From NCBI RefSeq assembly GCF_008704555.1, contig NZ_CP023702.1:6804001-6868000 (forward strand): 64,000 nt of DNA, written 5' to 3'. Source of the DNA: Streptomyces nitrosporeus (lineage in GTDB: Bacteria; Actinomycetota; Actinomycetes; Streptomycetales; Streptomycetaceae). Both the position numbers and the translations under genes were made by a program. Under the pieces are notes generated by a model, which saw only the letters and a list, made by a program, of their open reading frames with translations, did no database searches and was not told the origin of the DNA. How positions within the stretch are numbered: position 1 is the first letter of the stretch; each line of letters starts with the position of its first letter. Positions 8,676-17,137 of this stretch are shown here, piece by piece.

Positions 8676-9095
8676 CTACAGCGGCTTCACCCAGCGGCGC
8701 CAGTGGTCCTCCCGGTGATAGCCGACAGCCGCCCAGGCACCGTGTGCCCGCTCGTTGGCCTCCAGAACCATGGCGTCGACGCGGCGCCCGCCCAGCGCCT
8801 CGAAGCGCCGTTCCGCGGCCTCCAGCAGGGCGGTGGCGACACCCTGCCGGCGGCAGCCGGGGTGTACGGCCAGCCGGTAGGCGGAGCAGCGCCACCCGTC
8901 GAAACCGGCGATCACGGTGCCCACCAGCCGGCTGTCACGTTCCGCGAGCAGCAGGGATTCGGGGTCCCTGGCCAGGAGGCGGGCGACTCCGTCGGGGTCG
9001 TCGCTGATGCTGGTTCCCTCGGCCGCCTCCTGCCAGAACCGCAGGACGGGCTCGATGTCGGTGTGGACGGCGTACCGGATGCGGAGATCACTCAT
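8676..9095 (-). CDS. GNAT-family N-acetyltransferase
   Basis: A 139-residue single GNAT fold. The acetyl-CoA-binding segment LAVHPGCRRQGVATALLEAA near residue 80 has the R/Q-x-x-G-x-G/A loop, and the C-terminal YHREDHWRRWVKPL is typical of small bacterial GNATs. ATG at 9095 has no clear ribosome binding site, so the transcript may be leaderless or the start slightly different. The acceptor is not predictable. The gene is divergent from the RHH/Fic-like pair, with only 194 nt between them. Confidence 0.85.
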   Translation of the reverse strand: MSDLRIRYAVHTDIEPVLRFWQEAAEGTSISDDPDGVARLLARDPESLLLAERDSRLVGTVIAGFDGWRCSAYRLAVHPGCRRQGVATALLEAAERRFEALGGRRVDAMVLEANERAHGAWAAVGYHREDHWRRWVKPL

Positions 9096-9289
9096 CGCGC
9101 GAGCCAAACACGGTGCCGCCCCTCGCGGCGAATCGTTTCCGCGATCCGGACCGCGGCCCCGCGCGATCAGACCCGGCCCGGAACCCGGACCCGGGCGACC
9201 CGGCCCGTACCCGGGCGACGGCCTCCCGGTGTACCGGGCGCGATCCCGCCCCCTTGCCCGTGCTAGCGCCCGCGCGCTAGCGTGAAGGC

Positions 9290-9517
9290 GTGCCCAAGAC
9301 ACAGCTGAACGTCCGAGTGGACGAGGCCACCGCCGAGGCGGCGCGGCAGCGCGCCCTGCAGCGGGGGGTGAGCGTGAACCGCTACATAGAGGACCTCGTC
9401 AGGCGGGACGCGGGTGAGATGGGACACACCTTCGTCGAGGCCGCGGCCGATTTCATGAAGCAGTACGAGACGGTGTTCGCCGAAGAGTTCGGCGCGGAAC
9501 GCAAAGGCGCCCGTTGA
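9290..9517 (+). CDS. Ribbon-helix-helix type antitoxin-like protein
   Basis: A 75-residue protein. LNVRVDEATAEAARQRALQ then GVSVNRYIEDLVRRD form the strand-helix-helix of CopG/Arc-type DNA-binding proteins, and the acidic C-terminal tail ending FAEEFGAERKGAR is a plausible toxin-contacting arm. Its stop TGA overlaps the TTG start of the next gene (TTGA, 9514-9517), the tight coupling usual for antitoxin-toxin pairs. GTG at 9290 gives the protein start. The likely role is autorepression and neutralisation of the Fic-like partner (inference from order and size). Confidence 0.8.
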   Translation: MPKTQLNVRVDEATAEAARQRALQRGVSVNRYIEDLVRRDAGEMGHTFVEAAADFMKQYETVFAEEFGAERKGAR

Positions 9518-9885
9518 ACCTGCGGATCGACCTCTCCTGGCTGCTGATGGTGGCCGAGCACAAGACGCCCGGTGATCCGCAGGTCGTCGACTGGGGAGCG
9601 CTCGTCGCCGCCGTGAGCAGGCACGAGGCGGAGATCTTCGGCAGCCCTGTGTACAGCGATCCGCACTCCCGGGCGGCCGCACTCCTCCAGCTCCTCCTGC
9701 ACGTTCCCGCGCTCGAACACTCCAACGCCATGTTCGCGTCCGCCGTCGCCTACGGGTACCTGATCGCCTCGGGGGAAAAAATCACCACCTCTCCCGAACA
9801 GGTGCGCGACCTGGCCCGGCTGGTGAAGGAAGGCAAGGCGGACGTCCGGGGCATCGCCGAGGAACTGCGCGGCTGGAGCCTGTGA
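9514..9885 (+). CDS. Fic/Doc-like protein, putative toxin with degenerate active-site motif
   Basis: A 123-residue protein that looks like the Doc-type small Fic fold found in Streptomyces toxin-antitoxin loci. The region aligning with the Doc core HxFxDANKR reads PVYSDPHSR: Asp and Arg are kept, but the catalytic His and the NK pair are replaced. The helical tail after it (LIASGEKITTSPEQVRDLARLVKEGKADVRGIAEELRGW) fits the family. Translation starts at TTG 9514, overlapping the antitoxin stop. Either this subgroup uses other residues or it is not an active AMPylase or kinase. A 14-bp perfect palindrome downstream (9953-9980) ends the transcript. Confidence 0.7.
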   Translation: MNLRIDLSWLLMVAEHKTPGDPQVVDWGALVAAVSRHEAEIFGSPVYSDPHSRAAALLQLLLHVPALEHSNAMFASAVAYGYLIASGEKITTSPEQVRDLARLVKEGKADVRGIAEELRGWSL

Positions 9886-9952
9886 GCCCCCGTCCCGCCG
9901 CCCGGCCCGCCTGACCCGCAGCCGCCCGCCGGGCCCCTCGGCCCGTACCGCC

Positions 9953-9980
9953 GTGTGCCGGCCGGGCCCGGCCGGCACAC
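9953..9980. terminator. Bidirectional terminator between Fic-like gene and bioD
   Basis: A perfect 28-nt palindrome (left half GTGTGCCGGCCGGG at 9953-9966) lies in the 219-nt gap between two convergent genes. It can fold as a 12-bp stem with a GGCC loop and serves both strands. Confidence 0.8.
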
Positions 9981-10104
9981 CACACCGGGCACACAGGGCG
10001 GGGCCGGTGACCGAGGGCCGCTCTCCGGAACGCGCCGCCCGCGCCCCGTCCCCGTCACGGCCGCCCCGGGGCCCGGTGCTCCCGTACCGCCCGCCGGTTC
10101 CCGC

Positions 10105-10794
10105 TCAGCCGGCCGGCCGGTGCCCGCCGAGGGCGGGGGCCAGCCAGCCCGCCGCCCGGGCACGGAACACGGCCGGCCCGAGCGAGCCCGCACCGGCCGG
10201 GACGACGCCCAGCAGCGGGGCCCCCGCCGACACCGGCAGATCCTCGATGTTGCACCGCGACGCCAGATCCGGGTCCGGGGGCATGCTGCCCACCACCACC
10301 CCCGGGCAGTCCAGGCCCCGGGCCCGCAGCGCCTCCGTGGTCAGCGCGGTCGCGTTGAGGGTGCCGAGCCCGGCCGGGGCCACGACCAGCACCGGCGCGC
10401 CCAGGAGACGGGCGGCGTCCGCGAGGGTGGAGCCGTCCTCGTCGAAACGCACGAGCAGCCCGCCCGCGCCCTCGACCAGCACCAGATCGTGCTCCGTCGC
10501 CAGCTTCTGCGCCGCCTCGGCGATCTCGTACGGGCGCACGGGCGGCAGGCCCGCGCGGCGGGCCGCCGTGGCGGGGGCCAGGGGCTCCGGGAAACGGGCC
10601 AGCTCCACCGGTGTGACATGGGCACCCGCCAGCCGCGCCACCTCGGCGGCGTCACCGGGCTCCCCGGGGGCCAGCCCCGTCTGGGCGGGCTTGAGCACCG
10701 CGACCCGACGGTCACCGAAGGCCGCCGCCACCGCCGCGGTCACCACCGTCTTGCCGATCTCGGTGCCCGTACCGGACACCACCATCACCGTCAT
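10105..10794 (-). CDS. bioD: Dethiobiotin synthetase
   Basis: A 229-residue enzyme that closes the ureido ring of dethiobiotin from DAPA, CO2 and ATP. The P-loop GTGTEIGKT is at residues 8-16, the KPAQTG motif is at about 36, and VEGAGGLLVRF near 110 is the third family motif. It starts one base after the bioA stop (bioA TGA complement 10796-10798, bioD ATG complement 10792-10794), so it is the last gene of the bioB-bioA-bioD unit. Confidence 0.95.
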   Translation of the reverse strand: MTVMVVSGTGTEIGKTVVTAAVAAAFGDRRVAVLKPAQTGLAPGEPGDAAEVARLAGAHVTPVELARFPEPLAPATAARRAGLPPVRPYEIAEAAQKLATEHDLVLVEGAGGLLVRFDEDGSTLADAARLLGAPVLVVAPAGLGTLNATALTTEALRARGLDCPGVVVGSMPPDPDLASRCNIEDLPVSAGAPLLGVVPAGAGSLGPAVFRARAAGWLAPALGGHRPAG

Positions 10795-10795
10795 C

Positions 10796-12145
10796 TCAGC
10801 CTTCCTCCGCTGCCGCGCACACGGCCCGGCAGATCCGTGCCACGTCGTCGTCGCAGGTCACATAGGGCGGCATCGTGTACACCAGGTCGCGGAAGGGCCG
10901 CAGCCACACGCCCTCGCGGACCGCGGCCCGGGTCGCCACGGCCATGTCCACCTCGTGGTCGAGCTGGACGACGCCGATCGCGCCCAGCACCCGCACGTCC
11001 CGCACCCCGGGCAGGGCCGCCGCCCCGGCGAGGCCGCGCTCCAGACCGGAACCGATCCGCTTCACCTCGCCCTCCCAGTCCTGGCCGAGCAGCAGGTCCA
11101 CCGACGCGCCGGCCACCGCGCAGGCGAGCGGGTTGCCCATGAACGTCGGCCCATGCGCCAGCACCGGCACCTCGCCGCCGGCGATGCCCTCGGCCACCCG
11201 CGAGGTGCACAGTGTCGCCGCCAGCGTCAGATAGCCGCCGGTCAGCGCCTTGCCGACACACATCACATCGGGGGACACGCCCGCGTGCTCCGCCGCGAAC
11301 AGCTTGCCCGTGCGGCCGAAACCGGTGGCGATCTCGTCGAACACCAGCAGGACGCCGTGCTCGTCGCACGCCTCGCGGAGCACCCGCAGATACGCCGGTG
11401 AATGGAAGCGCATCCCGCCGGCGCCCTGTACGACCGGCTCCACGACCACCGCGGCCAGCTCCTGGGCGTGTTCGGCGATCATGGCGCGCAGATGCCCGGC
11501 GTACGCCTCCTCGGGCTCCGCGCCGAAGCCGTCCGGCGGGGCGTCCGCGAAGACCTGGCGGGGCAGGACGCCCGACCACAGCTCGTGCATCCCGCCCTCG
11601 GGGTCGCACACCGACATCGGCTGCCAGGTGTCCCCGTGGTACCCGCCGCGCCAGGTCAGCAGCCGCTGCTTGGCCGGCCTGCCCAGCGAACGCCAGTACT
11701 GCAGGCACATCTTGACCGCCACCTCGACGGAGACCGACCCCGAGTCGGCGAGGAAGACGTGCCGCAGCGGCTCCGGGGTGATCTCCACCAGGCGGGCGGC
11801 CAGCCGGACCGCCGGTTCATGGGTGAGCCCCCCGAACATCACATGGCTCATCCGGTCCAGCTGGCCGCGGGCCGCGCCGTCGAGCACCGGATGGCCGTAA
11901 CCGTGCACCGCCGACCACCAGGACGACATGCCGTCCACCAACTCGTGCCGCCCGTGGGCGGGTTCGGCCAGCCGGAGCCGTACCCCGGACGCGGACTCCA
12001 CGATCAGGGGCTCCTGACGGCCCGGCATGGGACCGTAGGGGTGCCAGACGTGGGCCCGGTCCAGGGAACGGAGTTCGGCCGGGGAGAGCCGGGGCGCCGA
12101 GGACGGCGCGGCGGACACCGGTGACGGGGAGAGCGGATCAGGCAT
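10796..12145 (-). CDS. bioA: Adenosylmethionine-8-amino-7-oxononanoate aminotransferase
   Basis: A 449-residue class III PLP aminotransferase that converts KAPA to DAPA using SAM as amino donor. Visible features are WHPYGPMP near residue 35 (substrate and SAM-binding segment), GMSSWWSAVHGYGHP, VFDEIATGFGRTGK with the PLP-binding Asp, and CVGKALTGG holding the Schiff-base Lys. ATG at 12145 overlaps the 3' end of bioB by 8 nt, so the operon is translationally coupled. Confidence 0.95.
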   Translation of the reverse strand: MPDPLSPSPVSAAPSSAPRLSPAELRSLDRAHVWHPYGPMPGRQEPLIVESASGVRLRLAEPAHGRHELVDGMSSWWSAVHGYGHPVLDGAARGQLDRMSHVMFGGLTHEPAVRLAARLVEITPEPLRHVFLADSGSVSVEVAVKMCLQYWRSLGRPAKQRLLTWRGGYHGDTWQPMSVCDPEGGMHELWSGVLPRQVFADAPPDGFGAEPEEAYAGHLRAMIAEHAQELAAVVVEPVVQGAGGMRFHSPAYLRVLREACDEHGVLLVFDEIATGFGRTGKLFAAEHAGVSPDVMCVGKALTGGYLTLAATLCTSRVAEGIAGGEVPVLAHGPTFMGNPLACAVAGASVDLLLGQDWEGEVKRIGSGLERGLAGAAALPGVRDVRVLGAIGVVQLDHEVDMAVATRAAVREGVWLRPFRDLVYTMPPYVTCDDDVARICRAVCAAAEEG

Positions 12146-13307
12146 TGGGCGCGAGGTCCGTACCGGCGCCCCTGCGGCGTACCGCCACCAGGTCGGTACG
12201 TGCCGTCGGGGCCTCCCGTGCCGGCTCGTCCGCGGTGGCCCGTGACGGCTCGCCGCAGGGGGCGCAGCCGCCCTCGTGCGCACCGCACCCTTCCTGGGAC
12301 GGCACGCGGTGGCCGGGCAGCGTCGTGGTGTCCGCCCCCTCCACCTCGAACCCGGCGTCCGCGATCATGTCGAGGTCGCTCCGGCCGGCCTGGCCCTCAC
12401 TCGTCAGGTAGTCGCCCAGGAAGACGGAGTTGGCCAGGTGCAGGGCGAGCGGCTGGAGCGTCCGCAGATGGACCTCGCGCCCGCCGGCCAGCCGCACCTC
12501 GACGTCCGGGCAGACGAAGCGGACCATGGCCAGGATCCGCAGGCAGCGCTGCGGTGTCAGGTGCCAGTCCCCGGCGAGCGGAGTGCCCTCCATCGGGATC
12601 AGGAAGTTCACCGGCACGGAGTCCGGGTCCAGTTCACGCAGCGAGAACACGACGTCCACCAGGTCGGCGTCGCTCTCGCCCATACCGGCGATCAGCCCGG
12701 AGCACGCGGACAGCCCGGCGGCCTGCGCGCGCTGCACGGTGTCCACCCGGTCCTCGTAGGTGTGCGTGGTGGTGATGTCGCCGTAAGTGGCCTCGGAGGT
12801 GTTCAGGTTGTGGTTGTACGCGTCGGCGCCCGCCGACCGCAGCCGCTCCGCCTGGCCCTCGGAGAGCAGACCGAGGCAGGCGCACACCTCGACGTCCTCG
12901 TGCGCGTCCTTGATCGCCTCGATGGTCTTCGACACCCGGTCCACGTCCCGGTCGGTCGGGCCGCGGCCGCTGGCCACCAGGCACACGCGCTTCGCGCCCC
13001 CGGCCACCCCTGCCGAGGCGGCCTTCGCGGCCTCGTCCGCCTTCAGCCAGGTGTACTTGAGGATCCCGGCCGTGGAACCCAGCCGCTGGGAGCAGTACGA
13101 GCAGTCCTCGGGACACAGGCCCGATTTCAGATTCACCAGGTAGTTGAGCTTCACGCGCCGCCCGAACCACTGACGGCGCACCTTCCCGGCCGCGGCCACC
13201 ACATCGAGCAGTTCGTCGTCGGAGGTCGCCAGTACGGCGAGCGCTTCTTCACGGGTCGGCAGTTCGCGCCGCAGCCCCTTGTCCACCAGCGTGCTCAGCA
13301 GGTCCAT
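12138..13307 (-). CDS. bioB: Biotin synthase (radical SAM) with Cys-rich C-terminal tail
   Basis: A 389-residue radical SAM enzyme that inserts sulfur into dethiobiotin. The SAM cluster motif CPEDCSYC is near residue 65, and YNHNLNTSEATY and VPVNFLIPMEGTPL are family motifs. The catalytic domain ends near residue 330. A tail of about 55 residues contains GCGAHEGGCAPCGEPSR and ends VRRRGAGTDLAPNA; this type of tail is found in Streptomyces BioB but not in E. coli. MDLLSTLVDKG at 13307 is taken as the start because it matches the usual actinobacterial N-terminus; the longer reading from 13337 is less likely. It is divergent from bioF. Confidence 0.95.
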   Translation of the reverse strand: MDLLSTLVDKGLRRELPTREEALAVLATSDDELLDVVAAAGKVRRQWFGRRVKLNYLVNLKSGLCPEDCSYCSQRLGSTAGILKYTWLKADEAAKAASAGVAGGAKRVCLVASGRGPTDRDVDRVSKTIEAIKDAHEDVEVCACLGLLSEGQAERLRSAGADAYNHNLNTSEATYGDITTTHTYEDRVDTVQRAQAAGLSACSGLIAGMGESDADLVDVVFSLRELDPDSVPVNFLIPMEGTPLAGDWHLTPQRCLRILAMVRFVCPDVEVRLAGGREVHLRTLQPLALHLANSVFLGDYLTSEGQAGRSDLDMIADAGFEVEGADTTTLPGHRVPSQEGCGAHEGGCAPCGEPSRATADEPAREAPTARTDLVAVRRRGAGTDLAPNA

Positions 13308-13363
13308 GGGCCCGATCCTGGCGTACCGCACGGCCATCGGCCAAGGAGGAACCGGACAGGAGA

Positions 13364-13398
13364 GTCAGGTGCCGGTGTGTGTATTGCCACACCCTGAC
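13364..13398. promoter_or_regulatory. Inverted repeat in the bioB/bioF divergent promoter region
   Basis: GTCAGG-(5 nt)-GTGTG at 13364-13379 and CACACCCTGAC at 13388-13398 pair across a short spacer, with a 5-nt bulge on the left arm. The inner part, GGTGTG and CACACC, is perfect. It is the only symmetrical element in the 143-nt region between the divergent genes, so it is a candidate operator for a biotin regulator (inference). I do not see a match I trust to known BirA or BioQ sites. Confidence 0.45.
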
Positions 13399-13450
13399 CC
13401 GCTCCGGACCCGACTAGGGTCTGTGCGCTGCCTACAAAAGGGACCCAGCC

Positions 13451-14605
13451 ATGTCCTACGCCCCGCCCGACCCCTTCGGCTGGATCGACGACGAGGCCGG
13501 CCGCCGTGCCGCCGCCGGCCTCGTCAGAAGCCTCCGCCCACGGCCCGCCGAGCCGGACCTGCTCGACCTCGCGAGCAACGACTACCTCGGCCTGACCCGC
13601 CACCCGGAGGTCACCGCGGCGGCCGCCGAGGCGGCCCTGCGCTGGGGCGCGGGGGCGACCGGCTCACGGCTGGTCACCGGCTCCACCACCCTGCACGCCG
13701 AACTCGAGGACGCACTCGCCGCGTTCTGCGGCTTCGAGGCCGCGCTGGTCTTCTCGTCCGGGTACGCGGCCAACCTCGCCGCCCTGACCGCGCTCGGCGC
13801 ACCGGGCGGGCTGATCGTCTCCGACGCGGGCAACCACGCCTCGATCGTGGACGGCTGCCGGCTCTCCCGGGCCGCCACCGCGGTCGTCCCCCACGCGGAC
13901 CCGGACGCCGTACGCAAGGCACTCGACGGGCACACCGGGCGGGCCCTGGCCGTCACCGACTCGGTGTTCTCGGTGGACGGCGACGCCGCGCCACTGGCCG
14001 GACTGGCCGCAGCCTGCCGGGAGTCGGGCGCCGTCCTGCTCGTCGACGACGCGCACGGACTGGGCGTCCTCGGCGAAGGCGGACGCGGAGCGCTTGCCGC
14101 CGCCGGTCTCGCCGGCGCGCCGGACACCGTCGCCACCCTCACCCTCTCCAAGTCGCTCGGCAGCCAGGGCGGGGCGGTCCTCGGGCCCGCCCGGGTCATC
14201 ACCCACCTCGTCAACACCGCCCGTACGTTCATCTTCGACACCGGGCTGGCGCCCGCGGCCGCCGGTGCCGCGCTCGGTGCCCTGCGGCTGCTGCGCCGGG
14301 AGCCGGAACGGGCGGGCCGGGCGCGTGAGGCCGCCGCCGCGCTGTACGGGGGCCTCACCGCCGCCGGACTCACCGCGGTACGCCCCGACGCGGCCGTCGT
14401 CTCGGTGCGCGCCCCGTCCGCGGAGGACGCGGTGCGCTGGGCCGCGGACTGCCGTACGGCGGGAGTGGCCGTGGGCTGTTTCCGGCCGCCGTCCGTGCCG
14501 GACGGCGTCTCCCGGCTGCGCCTCACCGCCCGCGCCGACCTCACGGACCGGCAGATCACCGTCGCCGTGTCCACCCTCGTGTCCGCCGCGCCGCCCCGCG
14601 CGTGA
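13451..14605 (+). CDS. bioF: 8-amino-7-oxononanoate synthase
   Basis: A 384-residue alpha-oxoamine synthase that condenses pimeloyl thioester with L-alanine to make KAPA, the first step of the biotin ring pathway. Motifs are SNDYLGL near residue 40, GSRLVTGSTTLHAELE near 75, VDDAHGLGVLG near 205 and TLSKSLGSQGG near 235, which carries the PLP Lys. ATG at 13451 follows an AAAAGGGA site. The gene reads away from bioB and shares its promoter region. No bioC, bioH or bioI is in the window, so the pimeloyl source is encoded elsewhere. Confidence 0.93.
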   Translation: MSYAPPDPFGWIDDEAGRRAAAGLVRSLRPRPAEPDLLDLASNDYLGLTRHPEVTAAAAEAALRWGAGATGSRLVTGSTTLHAELEDALAAFCGFEAALVFSSGYAANLAALTALGAPGGLIVSDAGNHASIVDGCRLSRAATAVVPHADPDAVRKALDGHTGRALAVTDSVFSVDGDAAPLAGLAAACRESGAVLLVDDAHGLGVLGEGGRGALAAAGLAGAPDTVATLTLSKSLGSQGGAVLGPARVITHLVNTARTFIFDTGLAPAAAGAALGALRLLRREPERAGRAREAAAALYGGLTAAGLTAVRPDAAVVSVRAPSAEDAVRWAADCRTAGVAVGCFRPPSVPDGVSRLRLTARADLTDRQITVAVSTLVSAAPPRA

Positions 14606-14700
14606 TCCCGCCACCGGGCCGCCGGGAGGGGCACGGGCCGCGCCGCCTCCCCGTTAGGCTGTGTGGCGCACATGGGTGACCGAGCGAGGAGGACAGGGCG

Positions 14701-16428
14701 GTGAGCACCGAGGAGCCGCTGTCACGGATGCCTCAGATGCGGCTCGACGAGCTGCTGGAGGAACTCCAGGCGCGTATCAACGCCGCGCGGGGCACCCGCG
14801 ACCGCGTACACAGCCTGCTGGAGGCCGTCGTCTCGGTGGGACGCGAGCTGGACCTCTCGCAGGTGCTGCGCCGGATCGTCGAGGCCGCCGCCCTGCTGGT
14901 CGACGCCCAGTACGCGGCGCTGGGGGTGATCGGCCCCGGGGGCGAGGGCCTCTCGCAGTTCCTGACCGTCGGGGTCACCGAGGAGGAGAAGCGGCGGATC
15001 GGGCCGCTGCCCGCCGGGCACGGACTGCTGGGCGAGCTCATACGCAACCCCGAGCCGCTGCGGCTCACGGACCTCGGCGGCCATCCGGCGTCGTACGGCT
15101 TCCCGCCCCACCACCCGCCGATGCACACGTTCCTCGGCGTACCGATCCGGGTGCGGGACGAGGTGTTCGGCAACCTGTACCTCACCGACAAACGGGGCGG
15201 CCAGGACTTCGACGCCGAGGACGAATCGGTGATCACCACCCTGTCGGTGGCCGCCGGTGTGGCGATCGACAACGCCCGGCTGTACGAGGCGTCCCGGGTC
15301 CAGCAGCGCTGGCTCCAGGCCAACACCGAGGTCACCAACAGCCTGCTGTCCGGCAGCCCCCGCCTGGACGTCCTGGAGCTGATCGCCCGCCGCGCCCAGG
15401 AGATCACCCGCGCCCGCCTCGCGGATGTGTCGGTGCCGGTCCCCGGCACCGGGAACCTCGTGGTCGAACTGGCCCTGGGGGCGGGCGCGGAAGCCCGGCG
15501 CGGCGTGGTGGAACAGGCCGGCGACACCCTGTCCGGCGCCGCCTGCGACAGGGGCACGCCGGTGACCACACCGGGCCTCACGGACGACAGCCGCTGGAAG
15601 GGAGAGGTCCGGGGGGACGAGCCGCTGGGACCGGCCGTCGCCGTTCCGCTGGGCAACGCGGCCGAGGGCGTCCGCGGTGTGCTGCTGCTGGCACGGGCCG
15701 TCGGGGAGTCCCCGTTCAGCGAGGAGGAGCTCGCGCCGCTGCTCGCCTTCGCGGGGCAGGCCACGGTGGCCCTGGAACTGGCCGAGCGACGGCGTGACGC
15801 CGAACAGCTCGCACTGCTGGAGGACCGGGACAGGATCGCCCGCGACCTGCACGACCTCGCCATCCAGCGGCTGTTCGCCACCGGGCTCACCCTGCAGAGC
15901 GCCGGACGCCTCGTCGAGCACGGCGGAGCCGCCGAACGCATCTCCCGTGCGGTGGGGGACCTCGACGAAACCATCAAGATCATCCGCTCCACCATCTTCG
16001 GACTCCGGGTACGGGACGAGGAGGCGGGCTCCAGCCTGCGTGCCCGTGCCGCCCGCGCGGTCGGCGAGGCCGCGGCCGCCCTCGGTTTCCCGCCGCGCCT
16101 GAGCATGGAGGGCCTGCTCGACACGGACGTGCCCCCGCAGGTCGCCGACCATGTGATGGCCGCGCTCGGGGAGACGCTCAGCAACGCCGCCCGGCACGCG
16201 CGGGCGACCCGGGTCGAGGTGTCGCTCCGTGCGACGGCCGACGAGATCGTCCTCACCGTGACCGACGACGGCGTCGGCATCCCGGACGGCGGCCGGCGCA
16301 GCGGACTGCGCAACCTCGCCGAGCGCGCCGCCGGGGTGGGGGGCCGCAGCGCGGTGGAACGTCCGGACGGCGGGGGGAGCCGGATCGTCTGGTGCGCGCC
16401 GCTCGCCCCGGCCCCCGCCCTGTCGTGA
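14701..16428 (+). CDS. DevS/DosS-like GAF-domain sensor histidine kinase
   Basis: A 575-residue soluble kinase with two GAF domains (about residues 38-195 and 215-360), a HisKA_3 dimerisation domain with DRIARDLHDLAIQRLF (His384), and a HATPase domain (NAARHARATRVEV; DDGVGIPDGG). GAF1 contains GFPPHHPPMHTFLGVP near residues 133-148. This segment covers the neighbourhood where DosS and DosT bind haem, so O2, NO or redox sensing is plausible but not proven. GTG at 14701 follows GAGGAGGAC. The likely partner is the NarL-type regulator at 17290, separated by one opposite-strand gene. Its stop is the first of four repeated 14-nt units. Confidence 0.88.
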   Translation: MSTEEPLSRMPQMRLDELLEELQARINAARGTRDRVHSLLEAVVSVGRELDLSQVLRRIVEAAALLVDAQYAALGVIGPGGEGLSQFLTVGVTEEEKRRIGPLPAGHGLLGELIRNPEPLRLTDLGGHPASYGFPPHHPPMHTFLGVPIRVRDEVFGNLYLTDKRGGQDFDAEDESVITTLSVAAGVAIDNARLYEASRVQQRWLQANTEVTNSLLSGSPRLDVLELIARRAQEITRARLADVSVPVPGTGNLVVELALGAGAEARRGVVEQAGDTLSGAACDRGTPVTTPGLTDDSRWKGEVRGDEPLGPAVAVPLGNAAEGVRGVLLLARAVGESPFSEEELAPLLAFAGQATVALELAERRRDAEQLALLEDRDRIARDLHDLAIQRLFATGLTLQSAGRLVEHGGAAERISRAVGDLDETIKIIRSTIFGLRVRDEEAGSSLRARAARAVGEAAAALGFPPRLSMEGLLDTDVPPQVADHVMAALGETLSNAARHARATRVEVSLRATADEIVLTVTDDGVGIPDGGRRSGLRNLAERAAGVGGRSAVERPDGGGSRIVWCAPLAPAPALS

Positions 16429-16507
16429 CGTCCGTGCCGGGCCGCCCTGTGGTGACGTCCGCGCCGTGACGTCCGTGCCGGGCCGTCCGCGCCGTGACGT
16501 CCGCGCC
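16425..16507. repeat. Four copies of a 14-nt unit starting at the kinase stop codon
   Basis: GTGACGTCCGYGCC occurs at 16425-16438, 16452-16465, 16466-16479 and 16494-16507, partly joined by GGGCCG linkers. The first copy holds the kinase stop TGA (16426-16428). The copies run up to the terminator hairpin. Confidence 0.8.
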
Positions 16508-16510
16508 GGC

Positions 16511-16561
16511 GGGCCGCGTGTCTCCGGGCGGTGGCGGTCACCGTCCGGAGACACGCGGCCC
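16511..16561. terminator. Strong bidirectional terminator between kinase and PPOX genes
   Basis: A perfect 17-bp inverted repeat (left arm GGGCCGCGTGTCTCCGG at 16511-16527, right arm 16545-16561) with a 17-nt loop lies between two convergent genes. Confidence 0.88.
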
Positions 16562-16574
16562 CCGACGACGGCGG

Positions 16575-17039
16575 TCACGTCGTGAGCCGGGTGCCCGACA
16601 CGATGTCCGGCCGGATGCGCAGCGCGCCGGTCATCGCCGGATGCGCCACCCAGGGCAGCAGGGACGACTCGTAATGGGCCAGCTCCGCCGCGTCGGTGAC
16701 CCGGTACGCGTATCCGGTGACCACCACGCTCCACCCCAGATGGGTTTCCGGGTCGATCACGTCCGCCTCGTACGCCACGACGACACCGTCGGTGTCGTGG
16801 GGCGAGACGATCGACGCGACCGAGGCGCCGTCGTGCACCCGGACGACGATGTGCTCCTCCTCCATGAAATGGTTGACCGGCCGGACCGCCGGCAGGGCGT
16901 TCCTGGTGAAGACGATGCGCCCCAGGGACACCGTCCCCAGCAGGCGCAGCGCCTCGGCGCGGTCGATGGGCGCCGTACGCCGGGGAGCCACCGGGCGGGG
17001 ACGACGGTCCACCGTCAGCCGCATGCCGTCGTCCTGCAT
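16575..17039 (-). CDS. Pyridoxamine 5'-phosphate oxidase-fold (split-barrel flavin) protein
   Basis: A 154-residue PPOX-like split barrel. ALRLLGTVSLGRIVFTRNAL leads into the first strand pair, PAVRPVNHFMEEEHIVVR is the typical cofactor-facing region, and GWSVVVTGYAYRV is the central strand. Such proteins bind FMN, F420 or haem. They are frequent members of DosR-type dormancy regulons (family knowledge), which fits the position between a DevS-like kinase and a DevR-like regulator. It shares a 250-nt divergent promoter region, with two palindromes, with the regulator gene. The exact reaction is unknown. Confidence 0.82.
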   Translation of the reverse strand: MQDDGMRLTVDRRPRPVAPRRTAPIDRAEALRLLGTVSLGRIVFTRNALPAVRPVNHFMEEEHIVVRVHDGASVASIVSPHDTDGVVVAYEADVIDPETHLGWSVVVTGYAYRVTDAAELAHYESSLLPWVAHPAMTGALRIRPDIVSGTRLTT

Positions 17040-17137
17040 CGGTCCACCTTCGTCGCGAGCGTTCGGGGCAGAGGTTCCGGGACGGGATCCTCACCCCCCG
17101 GTACCCCCACGTTCCGTCAGCCGGCGTCCGCACACCA

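Noticed and set aside
13308..13450. A BirA- or BioQ-type operator in the bio promoter region
   Set aside because: The inverted repeat present does not match the consensus I know for either regulator, so it is reported only as an unassigned dyad.
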